Source: Filosporella fistucella
Taxonomy: Eukaryota; Ascomycota; Leotiomycetes; Helotiales
Length of the DNA stretch: 64,000 nt
Assembly (NCBI GenBank): GCA_030077755.1
Contig: JAQJZZ010000010.1
Span: 4,154,001 to 4,218,000, forward strand
Reading direction: 5' to 3'
In this document: positions 12,541 to 23,100 of the stretch, in pieces
How positions within the stretch are numbered: position 1 is the first letter of the stretch
Layout: each line of letters opens with the position of its first letter
The notes under the pieces: model-generated
What the model was told of the DNA's origin: nothing
The model's database searches: none
What the model saw: only the letters and a program-made list of their open reading frames with translations
Made by a program: the position numbers and the translations under genes

Positions 12541-13817
12541 TCTACCTTAAGTGCCTTACCACCTCTTCCGGCCTTGTTCCACCTGCATTGCACTTCCATT
12601 ACGCTCAAAACTCACCCACCCTCACCCTCACACTGCACCCACCCAAGGCGCGAATCACGTCCAATACCGGCTATCAACAGCATCAACAGCCATCGACCGC
12701 CCATCGACCGCCCCCGGTAAAAGCCACCGGAGACTGCGAATCACATTGCCTGCCAGCCAGCACAAGGCCTTCCTCTACTTGACTGTCCAGTCTAGTCAGT
12801 CCAGTCCCTTTCATAACTGTGAGTCTTGAGCCCTTCTCCCCCAGGACGCTTGAGGCGCGGTGCTGATACTCGGTCAGTCGAACTGTGGACCAATCAGCGT
12901 GGGCCGTATCAGCTGTGTTTCCTCTGCTTAGGTTGTGTGTTGTGTGTTTCCAACAAGAGGCCCAAGCCAAACGCCTACCCTTGTGCTGTCTTTCGCCTTC
13001 TCGCTTCGTCAACATCACATCTACCACTCCTTCGGACTTCCAAGGTACAGGTACCTACTCGAGCTACTCTACTTTAGCTTAGCAACTGCAACTGCAACTG
13101 CAAACTACACACCCACACCCACACCCACACCCTCGTCTTACCTGCCCTTCCCCCAACCCCAGTCCTCGCTTCCTCAGAGAAACATCAACCACCGTCCGTC
13201 ACTCCATCGCCCATCTATCTCTCCTCGTGCATCACCCGAGTGCTGCTTTGTCGACAACTTTTTTTCCACCTTCCTCCCTCCCTCCACGTTACCTTAGCGG
13301 CGAAGACACAAACGCAGACGCTGCTCTGCTCTGCCCTGCCCTGCCCTGCCCTCGTACTGCTTCTGCACAAACAAAGTTACTGCACACCTACCAAGCTCGG
13401 GCTGCATTCCCGTGGCAGTGAACATTACCCACCACACACTTCTTCCTTCCACTTCCTCTTTCCCCAAGCGCCGCCCGAACCCTTCCTTCATCACTTCATT
13501 TTCTGTTTCTGCCTCTAAGCCTACATAGCGCTGGCTGCTATATCGGTATCGCTTTCGACAGGCCTGCCACACGGACGCGCTGTATTGCATTGCCTTCCTT
13601 GTTACTTCCACTCTTAACGGGGAAAAAACAAGGCGCCTCACTTCCTCCCTCCAACCTACCTGCATTATAATACTTTACTCTCACCTCACCCGGCATCTCT
13701 TCCTCCTCTCCTCTCTCCTTCACGGATCACCGTCGTCGCGGCTTGTTGGCTTCTTGTTCTTCGAGTCAATCTTCGATCTCACTGACACTCGTTAGACCAT
13801 CGAGACCTAGAGACAAG
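12541..13817 (+). promoter_or_regulatory. Pyrimidine-rich probable 5' leader/promoter
   Basis: A long C/T-rich stretch leads directly into the gene at 13818. It holds several simple repeats: (CAACTG) about 13083-13103, (CCCACA) about 13111-13132 and (CTGCC) about 13330-13353. CT-rich leaders are typical of strongly expressed fungal promoters and long 5' UTRs. The transcription start cannot be placed from sequence alone. It may be spliced, since several GT and AG sites occur. Confidence 0.45.
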
Positions 13818-14462
13818 ATGCCTCCCTCAACTAAGCCCAAGCTTGCACAGCTTCAAACTCCAATGACCTCGACCTTCCCCTCTGAGCTGTCTGCCCTATC
13901 TGCCCGGAGCCCCCTCCCAGGTTTTGCCGATTTTATCAAGCAGGAAGACACACTTAAAACCCCCATCACCCCTCCAACCGCATATACAGATTTCCTGAAG
14001 CTGGCAAGTCCCATTGCTGGCGATAAATCATCATCTGGAAGAACCACGCCCACTTCTGCGCCATCAACCGGGTCCAGCGAACACAGCGACTGCTCTTGCG
14101 CCTGCGACACTCACAAATCACCTACTTCAGCAGCACCATCACAATTTGTCTTCCCACCCCCCCCTCTCTCAGCTCCAGCAAGTGGCAGGCTTGGAAGACT
14201 GCGGATACCGCCTTCTCCAGCATTCACAGGCACGGAATCACCGCTTAGTGCTACATCTGCTGTTCGATCGCCTTTCAGCGCACGAAGCGCTCGCTCTCCA
14301 TTTGACTGGGATTTCAAGAGCAAGGGCAGATATTTCGATGTTAAATCGCCGAAGGCCAGCAGGTCAAGCGTCAGACAAGTTCGAGAGATAGTAACGAGGA
14401 CTGTCACATACACACCACGGATGAGCCCAGCTCCCAAAGGCAAGAGGAGGAAAATCGAATAG
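13818..14462 (+). CDS. Conserved-looking fungal protein, unknown function
   Basis: Single exon, 214 aa, starting at the ATG at 13818, which lies in a good context (ACAAGATG). The same frame stays open 25 codons further upstream, but that part lies in the leader and looks non-coding. The protein is Ser/Pro/Thr-rich and largely disordered. It has a distinctive block PLPGFADFIKQEDTLKTPITPP followed by AYTDFLKLASP, a Cys cluster CSCACDTH, a Phe/Ser/Arg-rich SPFDWDFKSKGRYFDVKSPK segment, and a basic C-terminus GKRRKIE that could be a nuclear localisation signal. I recognise no domain. The codon use and motif-like islands favour a real gene. A nuclear regulatory role is only a guess. Confidence 0.7.
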   Translation: MPPSTKPKLAQLQTPMTSTFPSELSALSARSPLPGFADFIKQEDTLKTPITPPTAYTDFLKLASPIAGDKSSSGRTTPTSAPSTGSSEHSDCSCACDTHKSPTSAAPSQFVFPPPPLSAPASGRLGRLRIPPSPAFTGTESPLSATSAVRSPFSARSARSPFDWDFKSKGRYFDVKSPKASRSSVRQVREIVTRTVTYTPRMSPAPKGKRRKIE

Positions 14463-15174
14463 GACATGAACCTATCATTTACGCCTCACCTTTCACGCCT
14501 CCCAACTCGGGGCTCAAATTACATCGTCTTCACGCTATAACACCTATTTTCATACCATATTATCCGCCATTTACGAGTTCACGCCTTCATTTCTTGTTGA
14601 CGAAAATAAAGAGAAAGATTTTGGGAGGAAAATGTCACGCTTCACTTTGCAATATCTTGCTCGGCGCACCGCCTGGAGCATTGTTGGAGTAAGGTAACCG
14701 CAGGGCCTCGGAAGAGCAAACTGGGTTTGACTTTCGGGATATCAAAGCATCGCACCATCAAGGACCGGGAGGTATCTGTCAATGGGCGAATGTGTGGCTA
14801 TCATGGGGCGTTATATGGCGTTCTTTAGGATAGGAAAGGATTGGACTCGAACGCGAACAGAGGCGTGGGTGGTGATACCAGAATAAGCAATGAATTCAAA
14901 CAAATTTACCAATTACTTGAGCCCCAGTTACTTGAGCACATCAACCCACGCACATGCGCAACATGCAGGTTTCACAAGAAGCATACTCATAGTAAACAGA
15001 GCCAATTCCAAGACCACCGAGAAAAGACATGGCGCGAAAACAGAGCCCATTCGGCGGCCAACTAACCACGATGCTGCAGGCCGGTTTTTCACGTCCTCCC
15101 ACGAAGCTGTGTACCTGACATAGACAACACCCAGCTTGCCAACCAGATCTGATATGCCATCTCAGATCATCCAG

Positions 15175-15198
15175 AGATAGGTAGGTAGGTAGGTAGGG
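15175..15198. repeat. (TAGG)n microsatellite, about 5 units
   Basis: Tandem tetranucleotide TAGG, read directly. It is the same unit as the longer array at 15718. Confidence 0.85.
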
Positions 15199-15717
15199 AA
15201 GTAAGTAAGCATAACTCAGCTGGACATCTGGTATCTGGCGGATCTATGCAGACGGCTTACCTGCTACCTGTTACCTGTCTACATGCTTCTTGTTAATTCT
15301 TGCTGCACACCAGTCATTTTCACGCCTCCAACAACTCGACACCCCTCCCCCTCCCCTCGCAGCGTGAATCCCATCATTGCATGTATTTTTGGAATTGGTA
15401 AAAGCAGCGTGCAAACAACTAACCGCTTTTAGATAAGCTGCATCCGATATGCTGGTACCGGGGGGGTCGGCGTCGGCATGGGGACTTAAGCGCCGCGCGA
15501 TCCAGCTGACATTCTAGTGGGCAGGGACAGGCAGCTGGTGGGGATGTGTCCAGCAACATCTGCAGGACGAGAGGCTGTGGAGCTTTTCATTGGCTGTAGA
15601 TGAGAACTGTTAAGCGCCCACTCACGGCTTGAGCTTGATTACGGTTACAGCTTTTACCTACGGAGGTACAGGTAACTTACCTCCCTCCATCTGTACTCCG
15701 TATGCAATTCCATTTCA

Positions 15718-15757
15718 TAGGTAGGTAGGTAGGTAGGTAGGTAGGTAGGTAGGTAGG
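15718..15757. repeat. (TAGG)n microsatellite, about 10 units
   Basis: Perfect tandem TAGG array of about 40 nt, read directly. It is the longest simple repeat of this type in the window; reverse-complement copies occur near 29908. Confidence 0.9.
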
Positions 15758-18290
15758 ACCAGGCAAGAGCCCTGGACGGGAAATGGTAAGATGATCACGT
15801 TAGGACTGCCAGTACCTTGTGTTTCACTGGCTAAAGCAACTTCACTGGTGGTGGCCGTGCTGTGGCGCTCAGGCAACGAGTAAGAGTGACAGTGAGAGTG
15901 AGAGTGATTAATTCATATTCAGATGAGAGCAGTAGCGGACCGGGGCTTGAGGCATTCTTCGCTGGCGCCAATTGGGTATTGAATCTGTTTGAATGCCCAG
16001 CTTCTTCCGGACATGGACCAGACGGACAATATGCCAAGCTGGCAAAGGTTGTGGAACTGGTGCCCCCATAACCGATCTCTGTCATTCCTCAAGACATCTA
16101 CGAATATTCTTACGTTTTCATACTGATTTAGTCTTTTGCGGGGGTTTCTTTTTCACGATGCTTTCCAATTGTTCGCTGAGAATCGCTGCTTGGGAATACA
16201 AGTGCAAATATCGCGGCCTCTGATGCAACTTACCCAGGCCGGGTCTCTCTACGACCCACTGATAGGACCGGCATCAAAGTTGATCCAAGCGGCACTTTAA
16301 GTTGCGGTCCTCTCCTGCAGGCAACATCACCATCATCACATCATCGAAACAATATCCTCTGGTCACAAGATCTGCACGGTCAACGCTTGATGTATCACCG
16401 TGACTATCGTGCCGGATACCAGAGCAGGGCATCACAAACTCTGGTTAAATTCATTCACCCGTTCCGTTCCATGGCCCCAACTCCCCTACAGCGATTCAGC
16501 GAGCAGATCAATTCCCTGGATTACCATTCTTCTCCATTGCTTCCGCTTTGGCTTTGGAGTTGATGGAGAAACGATTAGATATCCTTCACATTAGGTAGTT
16601 CGAGAATAGCAAGGTGCTTGTCCCGAGTATGAAATAGCGAGATGAACGACTCGCGTTCCACTGGTATGGTTTTCCTGAGCTAGACGGAGAACGAGTGCTC
16701 TCTGGCCATCACGCAAAGCAAGCCAACCTACCATTTTAAACCTGTTGCTGTATTCTCTTATCTTTCTCTGAATCCGGAGGTGTGGCAATCTCTCGACTAA
16801 GTCTATACTTACAAGTACCTCAACTTGTAAATTCGTGCCACTGGAGTCCACTTACAGCTTTTCACCCTTGTTTGTTGGCCCATCTCCGATATTGAAATAG
16901 CCTAGGAATAGACTGGATCAACTGATTCTTCACCTCTGAGAAGTGCTCAAAGTCGAAGCACTGCACTTTGTCGAAACTGGCCTATGCCTGAGAGAATTGG
17001 TCCATTTGATTCTTTACACCCTGTAGTTGCTCTGGCGAAACATCAATCTCGGTCACTGCTCGGATGGCTATACTAGTGATGTTTTGATGGAGAACCTTTC
17101 GATTTTGTGGCTTCACTAGATTTCAGGCTTCATAGCTATCACTATCCATTAGAAGTTGTATGATACATGCTAGATCTCAAAGCATTGGGCGGGTATATGT
17201 CTTCTCTCATGTCAAGAGCATGCAGTCACTCAGGTCAGAAACTAGTTTCCAAGGGCAGAAACGTAAAATATCTATTTCCGAGGGATGCCTAGATAGGAGA
17301 AAAGAGTATGAGAGAATGGCTGCATTTCTCGAGCGAGCCCGAGCACTATGCCACAGTATTTCTCATCCTATGTGTTTTATTTCAAATCCGAATGCGCCTC
17401 TGTCTTGCTCTCTCGTGTGCTACTGCAGACCAGAGGGAGCAGGAATGTGAGACAGGCTAAGAACAAATTGTGATCGGATGCACTGCAGCGCAACCAAATT
17501 ACTCCGCTATACTGGCTTGCGAAGGCCTTGCTTGATATTTCCCACGAGCAAGGCTTTTAGGGCGTATGACCAGCCCACCATGTAAAAAAAAAGTGTTCTT
17601 CAAGTCCATTTCTTGACGCAGACTCTAGATATGAGATGATGGCCTAAGATACTCATGGCCAATAAGATCCAATTCGGCGAGGACTCATTGTGGCAATTGT
17701 AAATAAGGAGGGGGAGGCAATGTGCCGGTAAGTCATTTACATAATATTGTCCAGTAAATTCAACACAATTCACAAACTCAATGGACTTGCTTGAAACCCA
17801 GCCTACGCTGCATAACATCGAATCTCATTTGACGAATTCGATGGTTGCCGGTCCATTGCTTTGCATAGGATATAGCTGACAGGCACTTTGCTGAATAACC
17901 GTGGCTATAATGTGCACCATTTGTGAAGCTTGGTTTCCAGACAATCTTGCTAACATGGCACCTCCAAATCCACTCCATAGCCCCATGTAGATACGTTCCT
18001 GAAATTTTTATTTCACGGTTGGTGGGAAATTTACCTTGTTAATTCTACCTCCTGCGCCGTTGAGTTTGACAACCCGAGTCGCAATAATAAACCCATATGC
18101 CAACCTGGCTTGACCATTTAGGGAGTGTAAGATGATTGTAAGACGTGGCGATTCTAATTCCTGTCAATCGATATTGAAATTGTGAAATATTTGATAGAAA
18201 ACGCTTCTATATAGCAGAAGATATTATGCATCTGAAACATAGGTACGGTACATATTTTCTGCCCCAATTTTTACCCTCCTGTGCACACAA

Positions 18291-18997
18291 TTATTGCTTC
18301 TTCTTTGATGCCGATCTTGTGACGTTCTTAGCGCTCTTTGCCTCCTTCTTCTCAGACTGTTCTTGTTCGAACTTGGCTACTTCATCTTGCTCTTTACGCT
18401 CGGCATACCACTGACCGGCTTGAAGAACAAGGACGCCAACCAGAACAAGGGCCAGAATAGTATTGCTAGCGGCAAGGACTCTCAAGCTGTCCTCTCTTCC
18501 AATAGCTATCTCGCTATCCGCCTCAGTTACACCATACAGTCCCATTGTGACAATTCGAAGACCTTTTACAATATTGGTGATGTAGACAACAACACCAATG
18601 ACGTAGAGCACCAAAGATGCACCATCAAAAAGAAGATTGGCCTCAGATGGCTTGAAAAGTTTGATGAAAAAGCCGATGAAGCCGACAGAGATGGCGATGT
18701 GCAGAATGCGGGGGATGATTGGGGGCGAAGCGTGAATGAATTTGAGATGGGTTTCTAATTGATCGTAGTATGCATCAGGAGTGACCGCAGATGTCCACAG
18801 AAGTGGATAGTCGTAGGGGAATGAGGAGAAGAGCATGCCCAGGAAGAAAAATACAGCTATGAACTGTTAGCGATTGAATTGGAAAGCTAGATATGATACT
18901 TACGACCAATGATCATGAAGGTCGCGAAAGAGCTGGAACCGCCTTGGCCTTTCGGCTTATCGTACGTCTTGAATATCGAAACCTTTGAGGGGTCCAT
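18291..18997 (-). CDS. SHR3: Shr3-family amino-acid permease chaperone
   Basis: Two exons on the minus strand: 18904-18997 and 18291-18856, with a 47-nt intron containing GCTAAC. The product is 219 aa. Shr3 is an ER membrane chaperone needed for amino-acid permeases to fold and leave the ER. The family features seen are four hydrophobic segments: FATFMIIGPVFFFLGMLF, IIPRILHIAISVGFIGFFIKLF, LVLYVIGVVVYITNIV and NTILALVLVGVLVLQAGQW. Also present are the SEANLLFDGASL motif between TM2 and TM3 and a charged Lys/Glu-rich cytosolic tail ending KKKQ. The first exon supplies the start and half of TM1, so the second exon alone would miss it. The gene is divergent from the SRPBCC gene at 19528, with about 530 nt between starts. 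Confidence 0.9.
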
Positions 18998-19527
18998 CTT
19001 GTCGAATGGGCAGGGAGAAAAATCTGCTTCCGTACTCCTTTTCCTGCCTTATCTGTTGTGCTGTTGATGGCAGAGCTTTGCGAGTTATTCAAGAGGATCT
19101 TCTAGAGATGAAGCTCGTGGTTGTGAGTGTACACAGATGGTTGATCGTATAACAAGAGGTGCCTTGTGTCCTGGAATGGAGAGTTATTGCAGACAGTTTG
19201 TAGTAAGTTGAAGGGAGAAGGCTACGAGACTTCGTACAGCTTGCGCATTCGAAGATTCAAAAGTCATCCCGTCGGGGCCGGACCCTGGTTCTTTAGCGGG
19301 GAATTAGGGTAAATTTCCTTTTAGGAAGGTGCTGACGATGTAGTTCATTTGCAGCGATAACAATTGTCATCTCTTTTACTTTTCATCTCATGTCATCTCA
19401 TCTCGTGAGGTTCTTGCGTTTATGCAGTGAATAAGAAGAATTCACTGCTTTCCTTGACTGAATTTATATACTCTTGAACTACCGCACGCCAGAACAGGAT
19501 AAGCATGATATTCACCAGTGGTCAACA
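18998..19527. promoter_or_regulatory. Shared divergent promoter region
   Basis: 530 nt between the start codons of the Shr3-like gene and the SRPBCC-protein gene. It must contain both promoters. A TCATCTCATGTCATCTCATCTC stretch near 19380-19405 is a short direct repeat of the type found in fungal leaders. No known operator can be named. Confidence 0.5.
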
Positions 19528-20178
19528 ATGGCTCTATCGATATCTCTCGTGATTTTTACCATTCTTCTCATTATCTCATTATTCGTCACTGTAATTATCA
19601 GGAGATCCATGGAAAGAGTCGGCTTGCTACCCACACCTTCCATCCCAGTTGAGAAGGCCGTATTCACCTCTTTTGCTTCCACAAAAATCAAGGGCAACGC
19701 GGATGAGGTCTTCAAAGTACTGGTGAATTACGGAGGCTACTCCACTTGGTCGCCATTCTCCGCCTATAAATGGGATAATGCCGCTGACGATGGCTCTCCT
19801 GTGATCGGGAGCCTCGGAACTTTCAAGGTACGTGACACGTTCATTCTGCCTTCTTATACGAATTTAACACCAGCTCAGTTATCTATCGAGGATTTTGATG
19901 AGCGGATAATCCCCGTCAAGTTGACGCTCTTTGACAAGGAGAATAGAAAGGTATCTGAGGTGACAACTAAGTACCCTGGCTGGCTCTTAGCTAGTGAACG
20001 AGTGCAAGAGGTCATTCCAGTCGAAGGCGAACCTCACTTGTGCGAGTACAGAACTTTCCATACTTTGCGTGGTATCGCATCGTATTACCTTCTGCTCACT
20101 TCTCGGGAAGACCTGTTGGATAGCCAAAGGAGATGTGCTAGTGATCTCAAGGATTACATCGAGCTTGGGCAAAAATGA
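19528..20178 (+). CDS. Membrane-anchored SRPBCC-domain protein
   Basis: Single exon, 216 aa. The first ATG in frame is 19528. The protein opens with one long hydrophobic helix (about residues 2-28, rich in Ile/Leu/Phe/Val) followed by RRSMERVG, which predicts an N-terminal anchor. Residues from about 45 onward fit the SRPBCC (START/polyketide-cyclase-like) fold: a strand pair starting FTSFASTKIKGNADEVFKVL, then YGGYSTWSPFSAY, the loop GSLGTFKVRDTF, and a final long helix SREDLLDSQRRCASDLKDYI. Proteins of this fold bind small hydrophobic ligands, and many fungal members of this kind are uncharacterised. The ligand is unknown. Confidence 0.75.
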   Translation: MALSISLVIFTILLIISLFVTVIIRRSMERVGLLPTPSIPVEKAVFTSFASTKIKGNADEVFKVLVNYGGYSTWSPFSAYKWDNAADDGSPVIGSLGTFKVRDTFILPSYTNLTPAQLSIEDFDERIIPVKLTLFDKENRKVSEVTTKYPGWLLASERVQEVIPVEGEPHLCEYRTFHTLRGIASYYLLLTSREDLLDSQRRCASDLKDYIELGQK

Positions 20179-23100
20179 GACACAACAATCTGCTTATCGA
20201 CCGGGCATTTCGATTTGCAGTTGCGATAACCCGGGGACTGGCAAGGGGCTGTGAATGTTCAGTGAACGTACAGTACATAGCGCAAAGGTTCCTCTTCTCA
20301 CTTGTTTCTATTGGACTTATTGAACTTCTCACTTATCGCCACAAATCCTCCGCACCATTCCTAACGTGGTTTCAACTAAGGGGACAGAATCTTGCTTTAT
20401 CTAGACGACAGTGGCGTGCTATTTCAGAAATCTACCAAATACTCACTTATTTGAAATATCAATCCGATAATTTGTTCGACTCTTCCATACGTTCCTCCTG
20501 CATCTACAGCTCGTCGGGGAGGTAAAATCACGGGGTTTGAAGCCGACGAGTATTTCAGGATTTAATTGTCTAACTTTTGTCTGAGAATGTGAAGAGGTTT
20601 TTTCTATCCTTATTCAACCACATGTTACTTCTGGATATTGAGGTTCCCATTGTCTGCATATTACGCCCAGCAGTCTGACTTCGGCCACTAGCCTAGAGTA
20701 GACCAGACAACCTCATAAAGACGTGATGTATGAGTTATGTCACGTAGAATGATATTAGGTCGATGTGAAGTCTTAGATGTCTTGATAGTCTAGCTGCACA
20801 AGGGGTCGGTGCCAGAATAGGGGACAATAAGAAGGCCAAGAGGCTGTTCAAATTATCATACAGGCCACTCGTATTGGAGAGCCAGAGACCGACTCCAGTT
20901 TGGGTGGGTTCTATCTCAACGTCTTCAGATGGCATAATGTCCGTATGCAATTGATAGTAGAATGTTATTCCCTCAGTTTTAGTACTCATCAGAGACAATT
21001 TCCCCTTTTCAGGTAGACATTCTTCTACTACCATACAAAAGCGGCAAAGGACGAGCCGCAAAAGAGCAATGGTACAGAATAAGCACCTTAACACCATCCT
21101 CGCTCTACGTCCAAAACTTACTATTTTATGTTACTTGACCATGTACCCCAGTGTTTATCACCAATAGCTCAGATGGGCTTTATTCGGGGCAATGCGATAT
21201 CTATCTAGTACTAGACTGGATGCTGCAATCTTGGATGTTGAAGCAGGGCGCCAGCTTACAAGCGGTTCGAGCACACTTGTACCTTTATGATAGAATGATG
21301 TAGCCCAAATTCCTGTTCAAGGACAACAGGTATTGTTTATACAGCAATGACTATTACGACGATTTGGGGGTCTCATTGGGCATTTCTTTGAGTAGACATC
21401 TCCTGAATGTTTAACATTACTGATGCATTCCAATGCTCAGTGGTTTACGAAGCGAAGTCGCGTCAAATCTCAATCTGCAGGATCATAATGATTGCACTTT
21501 TACCTTTGGAAAGCCAATTGTGGTGTCTCTTCTCCAGGAAGCATAGTTTACAGCTACGAAGACAAAATGAGGAAACATTTGCATCGGCAGACTTATGACT
21601 GGAAAGGCACCTTGAATGAGATTTTCGAATAGCTCGTTGACAATGACTGCTAAGAAGATATTTCATGACGCATATGGGGTCAGATTTTGTGTCAACTTCC
21701 AAGGTTTGAGGTGGCTGTTTTGGGAACTTCAACTAGTTTAGGAACTCCAAATCTCCCAGTAACCTCCTAACATCCACACCAGGCTAAGTAGCCTCCAGGT
21801 GTTGAATTAGACATGATTTCAGATATATTATGCGAATCCTTCAAGGGACGGGACCCGCTCTTGCCTGTGGGAGCACGGCAAGCAAGTTATACGTAAACTT
21901 TTTTCTTTGCTGTAAAGACACAAATTTTTGCGGGCACATCGACTGGTTGGGAGAGCCATACCTTCCAGACTGCAGGATTAAAGTAGTCAAATTAGAATGA
22001 ATCTAAAGAAATCGTGACTAAGAATATCCTCGAAATCTCTTATGCCGATGTAGTTCTGATACGGCCTTACTAGTACAACCGGATTCCATTCTATTAGCAT
22101 CTTACCAAAGGCACAGAAGCAGCCCCAGTTCATTCAAGACAGGAGAAAACAACCTCCGCATTAGTTGTTTTCTTCAGAAATATTAGCAGAAGTGTGATGA
22201 AATGAAAGGTAAGGTAGGGTCGTCGTTGGGAATTCCTTTCCTCGGAAATTCGGAAGCGTGTCATCTATCCAAGGGCAGAACGAAGAACCTTCAACCTCCA
22301 TTCAAGTCGTTCCGATATGCGAATTGATTTTGCATCATGGGTTTACATTAGCTACTATACTTTTCAAGAGAAAGGAGTGCAGCATAGATAGTATTTCGTG
22401 TGTAACATCATGTGAAATCAGCTTCTGTGAAGGCTACGAGCCGCTCCCCTAACTAAGATACACCAATAGTATCATTGCGTCCGAGATCTATACCGATTGA
22501 GCTATCTATGTAACTGTTTTCTATGCCTGCACTGGGAGTGGTCCCTACGGCATCATTTTGGCATGAGAACGATGGCTGGGTGCTAGAGCCTCCTACTTGC
22601 CTAAATCTTCATTCCATATCACTTCCTCCTCGTGGTAGCATCACATCCCTATAGATGGCATACCAATCACCACCTGTCTAGTTATTCTTAGCGACAACTC
22701 CTTCATGTACTACTATCTCTCCCGTTGTGGTATTGCTGCAGTACTTTCGTAGTAGGCACCCCTATTATCTCTCTGGCCTTCTGAACATCTTCCGGCTGTA
22801 GCTCTCCCTGTTCTTCATTCTGCATCGCGTTAGCGGCGTATCATCAAAATCCCATTTGCGCTCGCCGAAGTATTGCTAGAGTCAGAAGGTATGTCTTTTC
22901 CCATTCGGCTTGTCATCTCAGGGGTAATTCTCTTTCGTCTGGCCGAATGTCCCGAGCATCTCTGCTTTTGCAAATTCCTATGCCCACAATTCTCTCTGGT
23001 CAGTGATGGTTCATCCGCCCATCGGCTATTTGACTGGGAAATATGGGCGTGGGCTTTCCTTGTCCAGCTATTTCCTAGATTCAGAAATGGCTCTTGTCAA

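Larger units (their letters stand above)
14463..18290. other. Gene-poor region with AGGT microsatellites
   Basis: About 3.8 kb without a supportable intact gene. It contains two (TAGG)n arrays (listed separately), a C/T-rich patch near 15330-15360, and a possible decayed minus-strand coding fragment at about 16870-17140 (see findings). Confidence 0.45.

Noticed and set aside
13743..13817. 25-codon upstream extension of the 13818 protein
   Set aside because: It lies in the CT-rich leader, has leader-like composition, and the ATG at 13818 has the better context.
20735..21097. 120-codon minus-strand open frame with an ATG
   Set aside because: No motif, odd composition and no neighbouring exons; most likely chance.
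21260..21280. tRNA-like GGTTCGAGC box
   Set aside because: No matching A box, acceptor stem or cloverleaf around it.
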